Assembly: GCA_036526195.1 (NCBI GenBank)
Contig: DATCYZ010000118.1
Span: 1-35,112 of the forward strand
DNA: 35,112 bases
Source: DATCYZ01 sp036526195
Lineage (GTDB): Bacteria > Pseudomonadota > Gammaproteobacteria > Burkholderiales > SG8-39
Direction: 5' to 3'
The notes below the pieces were generated by a model. That model was not told the origin of the DNA. It did no database searches and saw only the letters and a program-made list of their open reading frames with translations. Shown here piece by piece: positions 15,426-22,452 of the stretch. Every line of letters begins with the position of its first letter. Position 1 is the first letter of the stretch. A program made the translations under genes and the position numbers.

Positions 15426-16312
15426 GTGTGCATGCCCCAGCGCACCACGGTGCGCTGCTCGATGTTGCGGAAGATCACGTTCTCGACCACGAAGCCGATC
15501 AGGATCACGGTGAGCAGGCCGGCGAAGGCGCCCGGGATGTCCATCTCGTTGCGGCTGGCGAAGATGAACCAGCCCAGCCCCCCGCCCTGGGTGGCGGCGC
15601 CGAACACCAGCTCGGCGGCGATCAGCGTGCGCCAGGCGAAGGCCCAGCCAAGCTTCAGGCCCGCAAGGATCGACGGAAAGGCCGCCGGGATCAGGATCTT
15701 CGCCACGTAGCGCACGTTGCGCAGGCCGTAGTTGCGCCCGACCATGCGCAGCGGTTCGGCCACCGACATAAAGCCGGTGTGCGTGTTCAGCGCCACCGGC
15801 CAGACGATGGAATGCAGCAGCACGAAGACCAGGCTCTTCGGCCCCAGCCCGAACCAGATGAGGGCCAGCGGCAGGAGCGCGATCGCCGGCAGCGGATTGA
15901 GCATCGCGGTGAGCGTGCCCAGCACGTCGCTGCCGAAGCGGCTCGACACCGCGATGAAGCTGAGCATTGCGCCGATCGCAAGCCCGATCGCGTAGCCCGT
16001 GAGCAAGAGGCTCATCGAGGCCCAGATCTGTCCGCCGAGGCCGTAGTCGGCAAAGCCGCGCCACAGCGCGACGACGGTGTCCTGGAAGGTCGGGAAGATG
16101 AGCGGCGGCACATTTGCCGCCCGCGTGTAGACCTCCCAGAGGACGATCACGCTCAAGAGCACGGTGAACTTGCGCACCGGGTCGACGTTCGACAGCCGCT
16201 CGAACAGCGAGAGCGGCCGGGCCACGTCGGCCGTGTTCGCCGCGCCGATCCCGGCGTGCTCGAACTCCGGGCGCTCGACCGGGTCGCGCAGGGCGCGCGC
16301 GGGCTCAGCCAC
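15422..16312 (-). CDS. NitT/TauT-type ABC transporter permease (first copy)
   Basis: A 296-residue membrane permease with the same architecture as the following gene: a polar N-terminus containing VERPEFE, about six membrane segments, and the coupling helix region LRMVGRNYGLRNVRYVAK. It starts with GTG at 16312, 8 bases inside the end of the ATPase gene (GTGGCTGA). With its neighbour it probably forms a heterodimeric channel, although two homodimers cannot be excluded. Two non-identical permeases are less usual than one in this importer family. Confidence 0.93.
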   Translation of the reverse strand: MAEPARALRDPVERPEFEHAGIGAANTADVARPLSLFERLSNVDPVRKFTVLLSVIVLWEVYTRAANVPPLIFPTFQDTVVALWRGFADYGLGGQIWASMSLLLTGYAIGLAIGAMLSFIAVSSRFGSDVLGTLTAMLNPLPAIALLPLALIWFGLGPKSLVFVLLHSIVWPVALNTHTGFMSVAEPLRMVGRNYGLRNVRYVAKILIPAAFPSILAGLKLGWAFAWRTLIAAELVFGAATQGGGLGWFIFASRNEMDIPGAFAGLLTVILIGFVVENVIFRNIEQRTVVRWGMHT

Positions 16313-17144
16313 GCGGCACCGCTTCTTGTTCCAGCACGCGGTCGGCGAACAGCATGTCGTGGATGCGGGTCTGCAGCGCGACGAACTCCGGGCTGCCGAG
16401 GTTGGCGTGCGAATGCCGGTTCGCGTTCAGCTCCGCCTTCACCTGCCCCGGGTGCGGCGAGAGCACCAGGATGCGGCTGCCCACCAGCAGCGCCTCCTCG
16501 ATCGACTGGGTGACGAACAGCACCGTGAAGCGCGTATCGTCCCACAGGCCGAGCAGTTCCTCCTGCATTTGTCGGCGCGTCAGCGCGTCGAGCGAGGCGA
16601 AGGGTTCGTCCATCAGCAGGATGTCGGGTTCCATCGCCATGCCGCGGGCGATCGCCACGCGCTGCTTCATGCCGCCCGAGAGCATGTGCGGGTAGGTGTT
16701 CTCGAATCCGGTGAGCTTGACCTTGCGGATGTAGGTCATGGCGATCTCGTCGGCGTCGGCCTCGCGCGCGCAGCGCCCGCCGTTCACCAGCGCGAAGGTG
16801 ATGTTCTGCCGCACCGTCTTCCAGGGCAGCAGCTGGTCGAACTCCTGGAACACCATGACGCGGTCCGGCCCGGGCCCCTCGATGCGCCGGCCCTTCAGGC
16901 GCATCTCGCCCTCGACCGGGCGCATGAACCCGGCGACCCCCTTGAGCAGCGTCGACTTGCCGCAACCGCTGGGCCCGAGCAGCACGAAGCGATCCGCCGG
17001 GTAGACCTGGAAGCCGACCCGGTAGGTCGCGGTGATCAGGTGGTCCTTGGTCTTGTACTGCAACGTGACGCCCTGGACCTCCAGGATCGGCGCCACGGCC
17101 GGCGCGGCGCCCGCGGGCGCCGCCCCCACCGCCTGTTCGGACAC
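16305..17144 (-). CDS. NitT/TauT-type ABC transporter ATP-binding protein
   Basis: A 279-residue ATPase that powers the importer at the inner face of the membrane. It has Walker A GPSGCGKST (about 57-65), Q-loop VFQEFDQLLPW (Gln100), signature LSGGMKQRVAIARG (155-168), Walker B ILLMDEP and D-loop SLDAL. The switch position that is normally His reads Gln213 in LFVTQSIEEAL, confirmed from the codons. The start is taken as GTG 17144, two bases after the stop of the binding-protein gene, because the protein then has the usual length with a short Ala/Pro-rich lead before ILEVQGVTLQY. No in-frame ATG fits. Confidence 0.93.
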   Translation of the reverse strand: MSEQAVGAAPAGAAPAVAPILEVQGVTLQYKTKDHLITATYRVGFQVYPADRFVLLGPSGCGKSTLLKGVAGFMRPVEGEMRLKGRRIEGPGPDRVMVFQEFDQLLPWKTVRQNITFALVNGGRCAREADADEIAMTYIRKVKLTGFENTYPHMLSGGMKQRVAIARGMAMEPDILLMDEPFASLDALTRRQMQEELLGLWDDTRFTVLFVTQSIEEALLVGSRILVLSPHPGQVKAELNANRHSHANLGSPEFVALQTRIHDMLFADRVLEQEAVPRG

Positions 17145-17146
17145 GC

Positions 17147-18169
17147 TCAGTCGCCCGTCATGCCGTGCGCGCTCTCGTGGAAGTAATCCTTCCAGCTGGC
17201 GGGCATGTTCTTGATCGTGCCGGTGCCGTGCATGAACTTCGCGTACTGCATGGTGCCCTTGGGCTCGGGTCCGTAGGACATCTCGGCCTTGTCGCTGATC
17301 ATCGCCTTGACGTCCTCGACGCTGAGCTTCGACTTGGTGAAGTCCACGTACACCTTCGCCGCGCGGCCGAGGTCGGCCTCGATGAAGGCGAAGGCCTCGG
17401 CATAGGCGTCCTGCACCACCTTGTAGAGCTTCGGGTTCGCCTTCACCCACTTGGTGGTGCCGTACAGCGAAACGATGCTGTGCGGCCCGCCGAGCACGTC
17501 GAAGGAATTGAGCACCAGGTGCACCTTGCCGCTCTTCAGCTCCTGGTAGGAAAACGGCAGCGTCGCGAAGTGCGACTTCACCGTCTGCCCGCCCGAGAGC
17601 ACGGCCGCCACCGCCGTCGGATGGTTCATGTTGACCAGCAGCGGATCGAGCTTGTTCGCCCCGGCCGCGCCCCAGAGCTTGGTGGCCGCCATGCGCAGGG
17701 TCACCGCCTGGATCGAGGAGATCGAGGGCGTGGCGATCTTGTGGTCGCTCACCTTGAGGTAGTCCTCGAGCTTCTTCACGTTCGGGTCGTTGGTCAGCAG
17801 CTTGAGCGGCATCTTCGACAGGTCGACCATCGCCTTGACGTGTTCGTCGGTGCCGTAGGTCTTGTCCCAGATGGTGAGCAGGGGCCCGACACCGCCGGAG
17901 GCAAACTCCACGTTGCCCGAAAGCAGCGCCTGGTTCACTGCAGCGCCGCCCGAGAGCTTGACCATCGCGCCGGTCACGCCCTTCAAGCCTGCCTTGGCGG
18001 CGTGTTTCTCGACCAGCTTCTCGTGGATCACCACCTGCATCGGCAGGTAGAGCAGGCCGAACTGCTCGGCGAAGCGGATTTCCTGCGCGGCGGCCGGCGC
18101 GGACGCGCCGGCGCAGACCAGGGCGAGCGCCGCGGGGATCGCGGCAAGCATCGAACGCTGATGTTTCAT
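17147..18169 (-). CDS. NitT/TauT-type ABC transporter substrate-binding protein
   Basis: A 340-residue periplasmic receptor of the NMT1/SsuA/TauA type. The signal peptide covers about residues 1-28 (hydrophobic LAAIPAALALVCAGASA, then AAAQEIRF). GGAAVNQALLSGNVEFASGG, near the front of the mature protein, is typical of the family. The ligand cannot be assigned; relatives bind nitrate, sulfonates, taurine, thiamin precursors or aromatic acids. The ATG at 18169 is chosen over one 11 codons upstream because AGGAGAGG lies just before it and the signal peptide then starts correctly. It is the first gene of the importer operon. Confidence 0.93.
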   Translation of the reverse strand: MKHQRSMLAAIPAALALVCAGASAPAAAQEIRFAEQFGLLYLPMQVVIHEKLVEKHAAKAGLKGVTGAMVKLSGGAAVNQALLSGNVEFASGGVGPLLTIWDKTYGTDEHVKAMVDLSKMPLKLLTNDPNVKKLEDYLKVSDHKIATPSISSIQAVTLRMAATKLWGAAGANKLDPLLVNMNHPTAVAAVLSGGQTVKSHFATLPFSYQELKSGKVHLVLNSFDVLGGPHSIVSLYGTTKWVKANPKLYKVVQDAYAEAFAFIEADLGRAAKVYVDFTKSKLSVEDVKAMISDKAEMSYGPEPKGTMQYAKFMHGTGTIKNMPASWKDYFHESAHGMTGD

Positions 18170-18244
18170 GGGCCTCTCCTCCTTGATTGACGGGGTCTCC
18201 AAACCCCGGGTGGCCCGGGTTGACCCCCCCGGTATCCTAAACCG

Positions 18245-18266
18245 GTTTTGCGTCCCGCCGCAAAAC
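18245..18266. promoter_or_regulatory. Inverted repeat upstream of the importer operon
   Basis: GTTTTGCG (18245-18252) and CGCAAAAC (18259-18266) form a perfect 8-bp palindrome with a 6-base spacer, inside the 216-base divergent region between the importer operon and the DapA-like gene. Spacing and symmetry suit a dimeric regulator binding near the importer promoter. No regulator gene is nearby. Confidence 0.4.
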
Positions 18267-18293
18267 GCCCGAGACCCGTTTCACGCGGCCGCG

Positions 18294-18328
18294 TTGACCG
18301 TGTCGTACAAGCCCCCTAGATTGGGGGC
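18294..18328 (+). promoter_or_regulatory. Sigma-70 promoter of the DapA-like gene, -10 inside a palindrome
   Basis: TTGACC (18294-18299), a spacer of exactly 17 bases, then TAGATT (18317-18322). The -10 is flanked by GCCCCC (18311-18316) and GGGGGC (18323-18328), a 6-bp inverted repeat with the -10 as its loop. Transcription would start near 18329, about 57 bases before the gene. Confidence 0.55.
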
Positions 18329-18385
18329 CGTCCCCCCGAGAGCCTTTCATGACGGCATGCACGCCGCCCTGTCACTGAAACCGCG

Positions 18386-19282
18386 ATGAACTCCACCACG
18401 GCGTCCGGCCTGCACGGCGTTTTCCCCTACCTCGTCTCCCCGATCGACGCGGCGGGCGAAGTCAAGGCCGAGGTCCTCACGCGACTGTGCGAAGACCTGA
18501 TCGCCTCGGGCGTGCACGGACTCACCCCGCTCGGCTCCACTGGCGAGTTCGCCTACCTCAACTGGGCCCAGCGCCGCCGCGTCGTGGAGGTGGTGATCGC
18601 CGCCGCCCGGGGCCGCGTGCCGGTGATCGCCGGCGTCGGCTCGAACACGATCGCGGACGCGACGATGCAGGCACGCGAGTTCGAGGCGCTCGGCGCCGAC
18701 GGCATCCTCGCCATCCTGGAAGCCTACTTCCCGCTGTCGGATGACGGCGTGGTCGCCTACTTCGAGGCGATCGCCAATGCGGTGAAGTGCCCGGTGGTGC
18801 TTTACACCAATCCGAACTTCCAGCGCTCCGACCTGACCCTGCCGGCGATCGACCGCCTGTCCCGGGTGCCAAACATCGGCTACATCAAGGACGCCTCGGT
18901 CAACACCGGACGGCTGCTGTCGATCCTCAACAAGGTCGAGGGGCGCATGCAGGTGTTCGCCGCCTCTTCGCACATTCCGGCGGCGGTGATGCTGATCGGC
19001 GGCGTCGGCTGGATGGCGGGGCCCGCCTGCGTCGCGCCGCGCGCCAGCGTCGAACTCTACGAGCTGTGCGTCAGGCAGGACTGGCCGGCGGCGATGGCCC
19101 TGCAGAAGAAGCTCTGGAACCTGAACCTCGCGTTTGCCAAGTACAACCTCGCCGCCTGCATCAAGGGCGGCCTCGAACTGCAGGGCTATGCCGTGGGCGC
19201 CCCACTCGCCCCGCAGGCGCCGCTCTCGCCGGAAGGCGTGGAAGACGTGCGGCGCGCGCTGCAGGCCATTGGGGCGCTCTGA
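18386..19282 (+). CDS. Dihydrodipicolinate synthase (DapA)/N-acetylneuraminate lyase family protein
   Basis: A 298-residue TIM-barrel class I aldolase. Schiff-base Lys168 is in IGYIKDAS, the catalytic Tyr140 is in VVLYTNPN, and the GSTGE loop is at residues 50-54. Members condense or split pyruvate-type keto acids. True lysine-pathway DapA usually occurs with other dap genes; here the neighbours are an importer and a DNA glycosylase, so a catabolic lyase or dehydratase is at least as likely. The start ATG has no Shine-Dalgarno and overlaps the stop of a 10-codon ORF (18357-18389, ATGA junction). A recognisable promoter lies at 18294-18322. Confidence 0.88.
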   Translation: MNSTTASGLHGVFPYLVSPIDAAGEVKAEVLTRLCEDLIASGVHGLTPLGSTGEFAYLNWAQRRRVVEVVIAAARGRVPVIAGVGSNTIADATMQAREFEALGADGILAILEAYFPLSDDGVVAYFEAIANAVKCPVVLYTNPNFQRSDLTLPAIDRLSRVPNIGYIKDASVNTGRLLSILNKVEGRMQVFAASSHIPAAVMLIGGVGWMAGPACVAPRASVELYELCVRQDWPAAMALQKKLWNLNLAFAKYNLAACIKGGLELQGYAVGAPLAPQAPLSPEGVEDVRRALQAIGAL

Positions 19283-19293
19283 GCCGCGCCACC

Positions 19294-19920
19294 GTGGGCG
19301 CCCTCACCCACGCCGGCCTTGCGCGCGCCTGCACGCTGCTGGCCCGCGCAGACCCCGACCTCGCCCGCCTGCACAAGCTGCACGGCCCGCCGCCGCTCTG
19401 GGCGCGACGCCCGGGGTTCGAGGCACTGGTGAGGATCATCCTCGAGCAGCAGGTGTCGCTCGATGCCGCGCGCACGATGTTCGGTCGCCTTGCTGAACGA
19501 CTGGACGGCATCACGCCGCAGACCGTGGCGAGTGCCGGCGTCGAGGGCCTGCGCGCGCTCGGCCTGACGCGGCAGAAGGCCGCCTACTGTCACGGGCTCG
19601 CCGAGCGGCTGCGCAGCGGCGCGCTCGACCTGCGCGCGGTCAGCCGCGCGCCCGAAGCCGAGGGCCGCGCGCTGCTGCTCGCCGTGCCCGGGCTCGGTCC
19701 GTGGAGCGTGGGCCTCTACTTCATCATGGCGCTGCGGCGCCCGGACGTCTGGCCACAGGGCGACCTCGCGCTCGCCATCGCGCTCGCGCAGGTAAAGCGG
19801 CTGCGCTCGCGCCCGGACGCGGCGCGCCAGCTGCAGCTCGCGAAGCGCTGGGCGCCGTGGCGCGCGGTGGCGGCGCGCATGCTCTGGCAGCACTACCTTG
19901 CGCAGCGCGGTCGACTATAG
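19294..19920 (+). CDS. DNA-3-methyladenine glycosylase, AlkA-like HhH-GPD protein
   Basis: A 208-residue base-excision repair glycosylase that removes alkylated bases. It has the family segment ILEQQVSLDAAR (about 49-60), the helix-hairpin-helix LLLAVPGLGPWSVGLY (about 127-142) and the catalytic Asp157 in WPQGDLAL. It lacks the extra N-terminal domain of E. coli AlkA, as do many short homologues. No ATG suits: the GTG at 19294, 11 bases after the DapA-like stop, gives the expected N-terminus, though the frame is open upstream. Its TAG stop lies within a palindromic repeat shared with a second site in the window. Confidence 0.85.
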   Translation: MGALTHAGLARACTLLARADPDLARLHKLHGPPPLWARRPGFEALVRIILEQQVSLDAARTMFGRLAERLDGITPQTVASAGVEGLRALGLTRQKAAYCHGLAERLRSGALDLRAVSRAPEAEGRALLLAVPGLGPWSVGLYFIMALRRPDVWPQGDLALAIALAQVKRLRSRPDAARQLQLAKRWAPWRAVAARMLWQHYLAQRGRL

Positions 19921-19936
19921 TAACGTATATGTTACT
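19916..19936. repeat. AT-rich palindromic repeat, copy A
   Basis: AGTAAC (19919-19924), six bases, GTTACT (19931-19936) is a perfect palindrome spanning the stops of two convergent genes. The sequence TATAGTAACGTATATGTTAC (19916-19935) recurs at 27241-27260 on the other strand with one difference (GC for GT at the middle). Such AT-rich sequence is conspicuous in this GC-rich window. Confidence 0.75.
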
Positions 19937-20753
19937 TTGAGCGCGGGTTCGGCGTCTGCCGCGCCTCCCAGGCGGCGAAGATCGCGTGCATGCGCGCCAC
20001 CCCGTCGGTCAGCGCCGCCGGCCCGGGCTGCAGGATCTCCACTGACTTGATCTCGTGCAGTTCTCCATCGCGCACCGCGGGCACCGATGCCCAGCCGGGG
20101 CGCGAGCGCACCCGCTCGGGACGGAACTTCTTGCCGCACCAGGAGCCGAGGATGATGTCCGGCGCGCGGCGCGCCACCTCGCCCGGGTCCGCGATGGTGC
20201 GCCCGGCGGCGCCCTGCGAGCGCGACAATTCGGGGAACACGTCGTCGCCCCCGGCCACGCCCACCAGTTCGCTCACCCAGCGGATGCCGCTGATCATCGG
20301 TTCGTCCCATTCCTCGAAGTACACCTTCGGCCGGCGCGAGAACTTCGCCGCGCGCGCGCGCAAACGGTCGAGGTTGCGCTCGAGGCGCGCCGCGAGCCGC
20401 CGGCCCTTCGCGCCCGCGCCGACCATGGAAGACAGCACCAGGATCATCGACAGGATCTCGTCGATCGAGCGCTGGTTGAAGAGCACCACGTTCAGGCCGG
20501 CTTTCGCCAGGTCCTTCGCGATGTCGGCCTGCAGGTCGGAAAAGCCGAGCACCAGGTCGGGTTCGAGCGCGAGGATCTTCTCCGTCTTCGCCGACAGGAA
20601 CGAAGAGACCCGCGGCTTGTCGCGCCGCGCCTCGGGCGGGCGCACGGTGTAGCCGGAAATGCCGACGATGCGCTCCGCCTCGCCGAGCAGGTAAAGCGTC
20701 TCGGTCGTCTCCTCGGTCAGGCAGACGATGCGTTGCGGATGGCGGGCGGGCAT
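19932..20753 (-). CDS. Cobalamin/Fe-siderophore-type binding protein (BtuF-like) without signal peptide
   Basis: A 273-residue protein with the two-lobed fold pattern of the BtuF/FhuD class: IVCLTEETTETLYLLGEAERIVGIS at the start, ILALEPDLVLGFSD near residue 60-73, and ARRAPDIILGSWCGKK in the second lobe. Unlike transport receptors it begins directly at the first strand, with no export signal, so it should be cytoplasmic. Homologues of this soluble type are common in proteobacteria and are named cobalamin-binding proteins, but the function is not proven. It stands alone with no permease or ATPase, and diverges from the racemase gene 40 bases away. There is no clear Shine-Dalgarno. Confidence 0.83.
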   Translation of the reverse strand: MPARHPQRIVCLTEETTETLYLLGEAERIVGISGYTVRPPEARRDKPRVSSFLSAKTEKILALEPDLVLGFSDLQADIAKDLAKAGLNVVLFNQRSIDEILSMILVLSSMVGAGAKGRRLAARLERNLDRLRARAAKFSRRPKVYFEEWDEPMISGIRWVSELVGVAGGDDVFPELSRSQGAAGRTIADPGEVARRAPDIILGSWCGKKFRPERVRSRPGWASVPAVRDGELHEIKSVEILQPGPAALTDGVARMHAIFAAWEARQTPNPRSK

Positions 20754-20793
20754 GTTTCTAAAAGGCGGGGTCGACTCAGGATATCATCGCCCC

Positions 20794-21942
20794 ATGGGAC
20801 CCCTCTCCGGCATCAAGATCCTCGAATTCGAAGCCATCGGCCCCGGGCCGTTCTGCGGCATGGTGCTCGCCGACATGGGCGCGGACGTGTTGCTCGTCGA
20901 CCGCCCCGGTGGCTCGGCGCTGGGACTCAAGCGCGAGCGCTGGATGGACGTGATGATGCGCGGCAAGCGCTCGGTGACGCTCGACCTGAAGTCGAAGGAC
21001 GGCGCGGCCGCGGCGATCGAACTCGCCTCGAAGGCGGACGCCATCATCGAGGGCTTTCGCCCCGGCGTGATGGAGCGCCTCGGCCTCGGCCCCGAGGTGC
21101 TGCTCAAGGCGAACCCGAAGCTGGTCTACGGCCGCATGACCGGTTACGGGCAGGACGGCCCGATGGCGGCGCGCGCCGGGCACGACATCAACTACATCGC
21201 CCTCTCGGGCATGCTGCACGCCATCGGCAGGAAGGGCGAGGCGCCGGTGCCGCCGCTCAACCTCGTCGGCGACTTCGGCGGCGGCGGCATGCTGCTGGGC
21301 TTCGGCGTCGCCTGCGCGCTGGTGGAAGCCGGCCGCTCCGGCAAGGGACAGGTGGTCGACGCGGCCATGGTGGAAGGGGCCTCTCTCCTTGGCGCGATGT
21401 TCTCCGGCATGCTGGCGGCGAACCGCTGGAGCGAGACGCGCGGGGTCAACATCCTCGACTCGGGCGCGCCCTGGTACGACACCTACGAAACGCGCGACGG
21501 GCGCCATGTCGCGCTCGGTTCGATCGAGTCGAAGTTCTACGACGACCTGCTCGAGCGCCTCGGCCTCGCGAACGAAAAACTGCCCGCGCAGATGGACCCG
21601 GCGGGCTGGCCGGTGCTGCGCGAGCGCTTCACCAAGGCGTTCCTTTCGAAGACGCGCGACGAATGGTGCGCGGTGTTCGAGGGCTCGGACGCCTGCTTCG
21701 CGCCGGTGCTGTCGTTCTCGGAAGCGCGCGCGCATCCGCACAACGTCGCGCGCAAGGCCTTCGTCGAAGTCTCAGGCGTGCCGCAACCGGCGCCGGCGCC
21801 GCGCTTCTCGCGCACCCCGGGCGCCGTGTCGCGCAAGCCCCCGGAGCGCGGCGAGGGCGGGCGCGAGGCGCTCGCCGAGTGGGGCTTCAGCGACGCCGAC
21901 CTGAAAGGACTGGTTGCGAAGGGACTGGGCCTCGCCATCTAG
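20794..21942 (+). CDS. Alpha-methylacyl-CoA racemase (AMACR/MCR type)
   Basis: A 382-residue family III CoA-transferase-fold enzyme that inverts the 2-methyl centre of branched acyl-CoAs. The racemase-specific AGHDINYIALSG (His130-Asp131) and LNLVGDFGGGG (Asp160) match the catalytic pair of the M. tuberculosis enzyme, which separates it from true CoA-transferases such as the gene at 7714. The frame is open to 20728, but the ATG at 20794 begins the family N-terminus MGPLSGIKILEFEAIGPGPF. The Shine-Dalgarno is weak and distant. It has its own promoter region shared with the divergent BtuF-like gene. Confidence 0.93.
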   Translation: MGPLSGIKILEFEAIGPGPFCGMVLADMGADVLLVDRPGGSALGLKRERWMDVMMRGKRSVTLDLKSKDGAAAAIELASKADAIIEGFRPGVMERLGLGPEVLLKANPKLVYGRMTGYGQDGPMAARAGHDINYIALSGMLHAIGRKGEAPVPPLNLVGDFGGGGMLLGFGVACALVEAGRSGKGQVVDAAMVEGASLLGAMFSGMLAANRWSETRGVNILDSGAPWYDTYETRDGRHVALGSIESKFYDDLLERLGLANEKLPAQMDPAGWPVLRERFTKAFLSKTRDEWCAVFEGSDACFAPVLSFSEARAHPHNVARKAFVEVSGVPQPAPAPRFSRTPGAVSRKPPERGEGGREALAEWGFSDADLKGLVAKGLGLAI

Positions 21943-21981
21943 CGGCGAGTGATGCTGCCCGCCTGAAAACGGCGCTCGCGC

Positions 21982-22452
21982 TCAGTGGCGCATGCCCTGG
22001 CCGCGGCCGCCCGGGGTGATGCCGCCGGCCGCGCCCATGCCGCCGATGCGGCCGACGTTGAACTCGGCCTTCACCTCGCCGGCCTTCTCGAACTTCAGCG
22101 TCACCGGCACCTTGTCGCCCTCGACGAAGGGCGCCTTGATGTCCATGAACATCAGGTGCGCGCCGCCGGGCTTGAGTTCGAAGCGGCCGTTCGCCGGGAC
22201 GTCGTAACCCGGGACCTGGCGCATCTTCATAATCTCGTTCTCGATGAGGTGCACGTGGGTCTCGACGCGCGCGGCCGCAGGCGAACTGGCACCGACCAGC
22301 CGGTCCGGCGCGCCGCCGGTGTTGCGGATCGTCATGTAGCCGCCGGCGACCTTTGAGCCCGGGGCCGAGGCGCGTGCCCAGGCCCCCTCGATCTCGACCT
22401 GCCCCCAGGCCACGGGGGCGACGAAGCACAGCAACCAGGCCAGCTTTTTCAT
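21982..22452 (-). CDS. Periplasmic copper chaperone PCu(A)C
   Basis: A 156-residue secreted protein with signal peptide (residues 1-17) and the exact Cu(I) motif H-x10-M-x21-H-x-M (His66, Met77, His99, Met101). PCu(A)C proteins deliver copper to the CuA or CuB centre of cytochrome oxidase. The Gly/Met/His-rich C-terminal tail (GGMGAAGGITPGGRGQGMRH) may bind further copper. Its ATG overlaps the stop of the upstream acyl-CoA ligase (TGATG), so it is translated from a catabolic operon. The usual partners (SCO, TonB-type copper genes) are not nearby. Confidence 0.92.
   Translation of the reverse strand: MKKLAWLLCFVAPVAWGQVEIEGAWARASAPGSKVAGGYMTIRNTGGAPDRLVGASSPAAARVETHVHLIENEIMKMRQVPGYDVPANGRFELKPGGAHLMFMDIKAPFVEGDKVPVTLKFEKAGEVKAEFNVGRIGGMGAAGGITPGGRGQGMRH

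Noticed and set aside
18205..18225. CCCGGG-TGG-CCCGGG hairpin in the importer leader
   Set aside because: Short, bulged when extended, and CCCGGG is frequent at this GC content.
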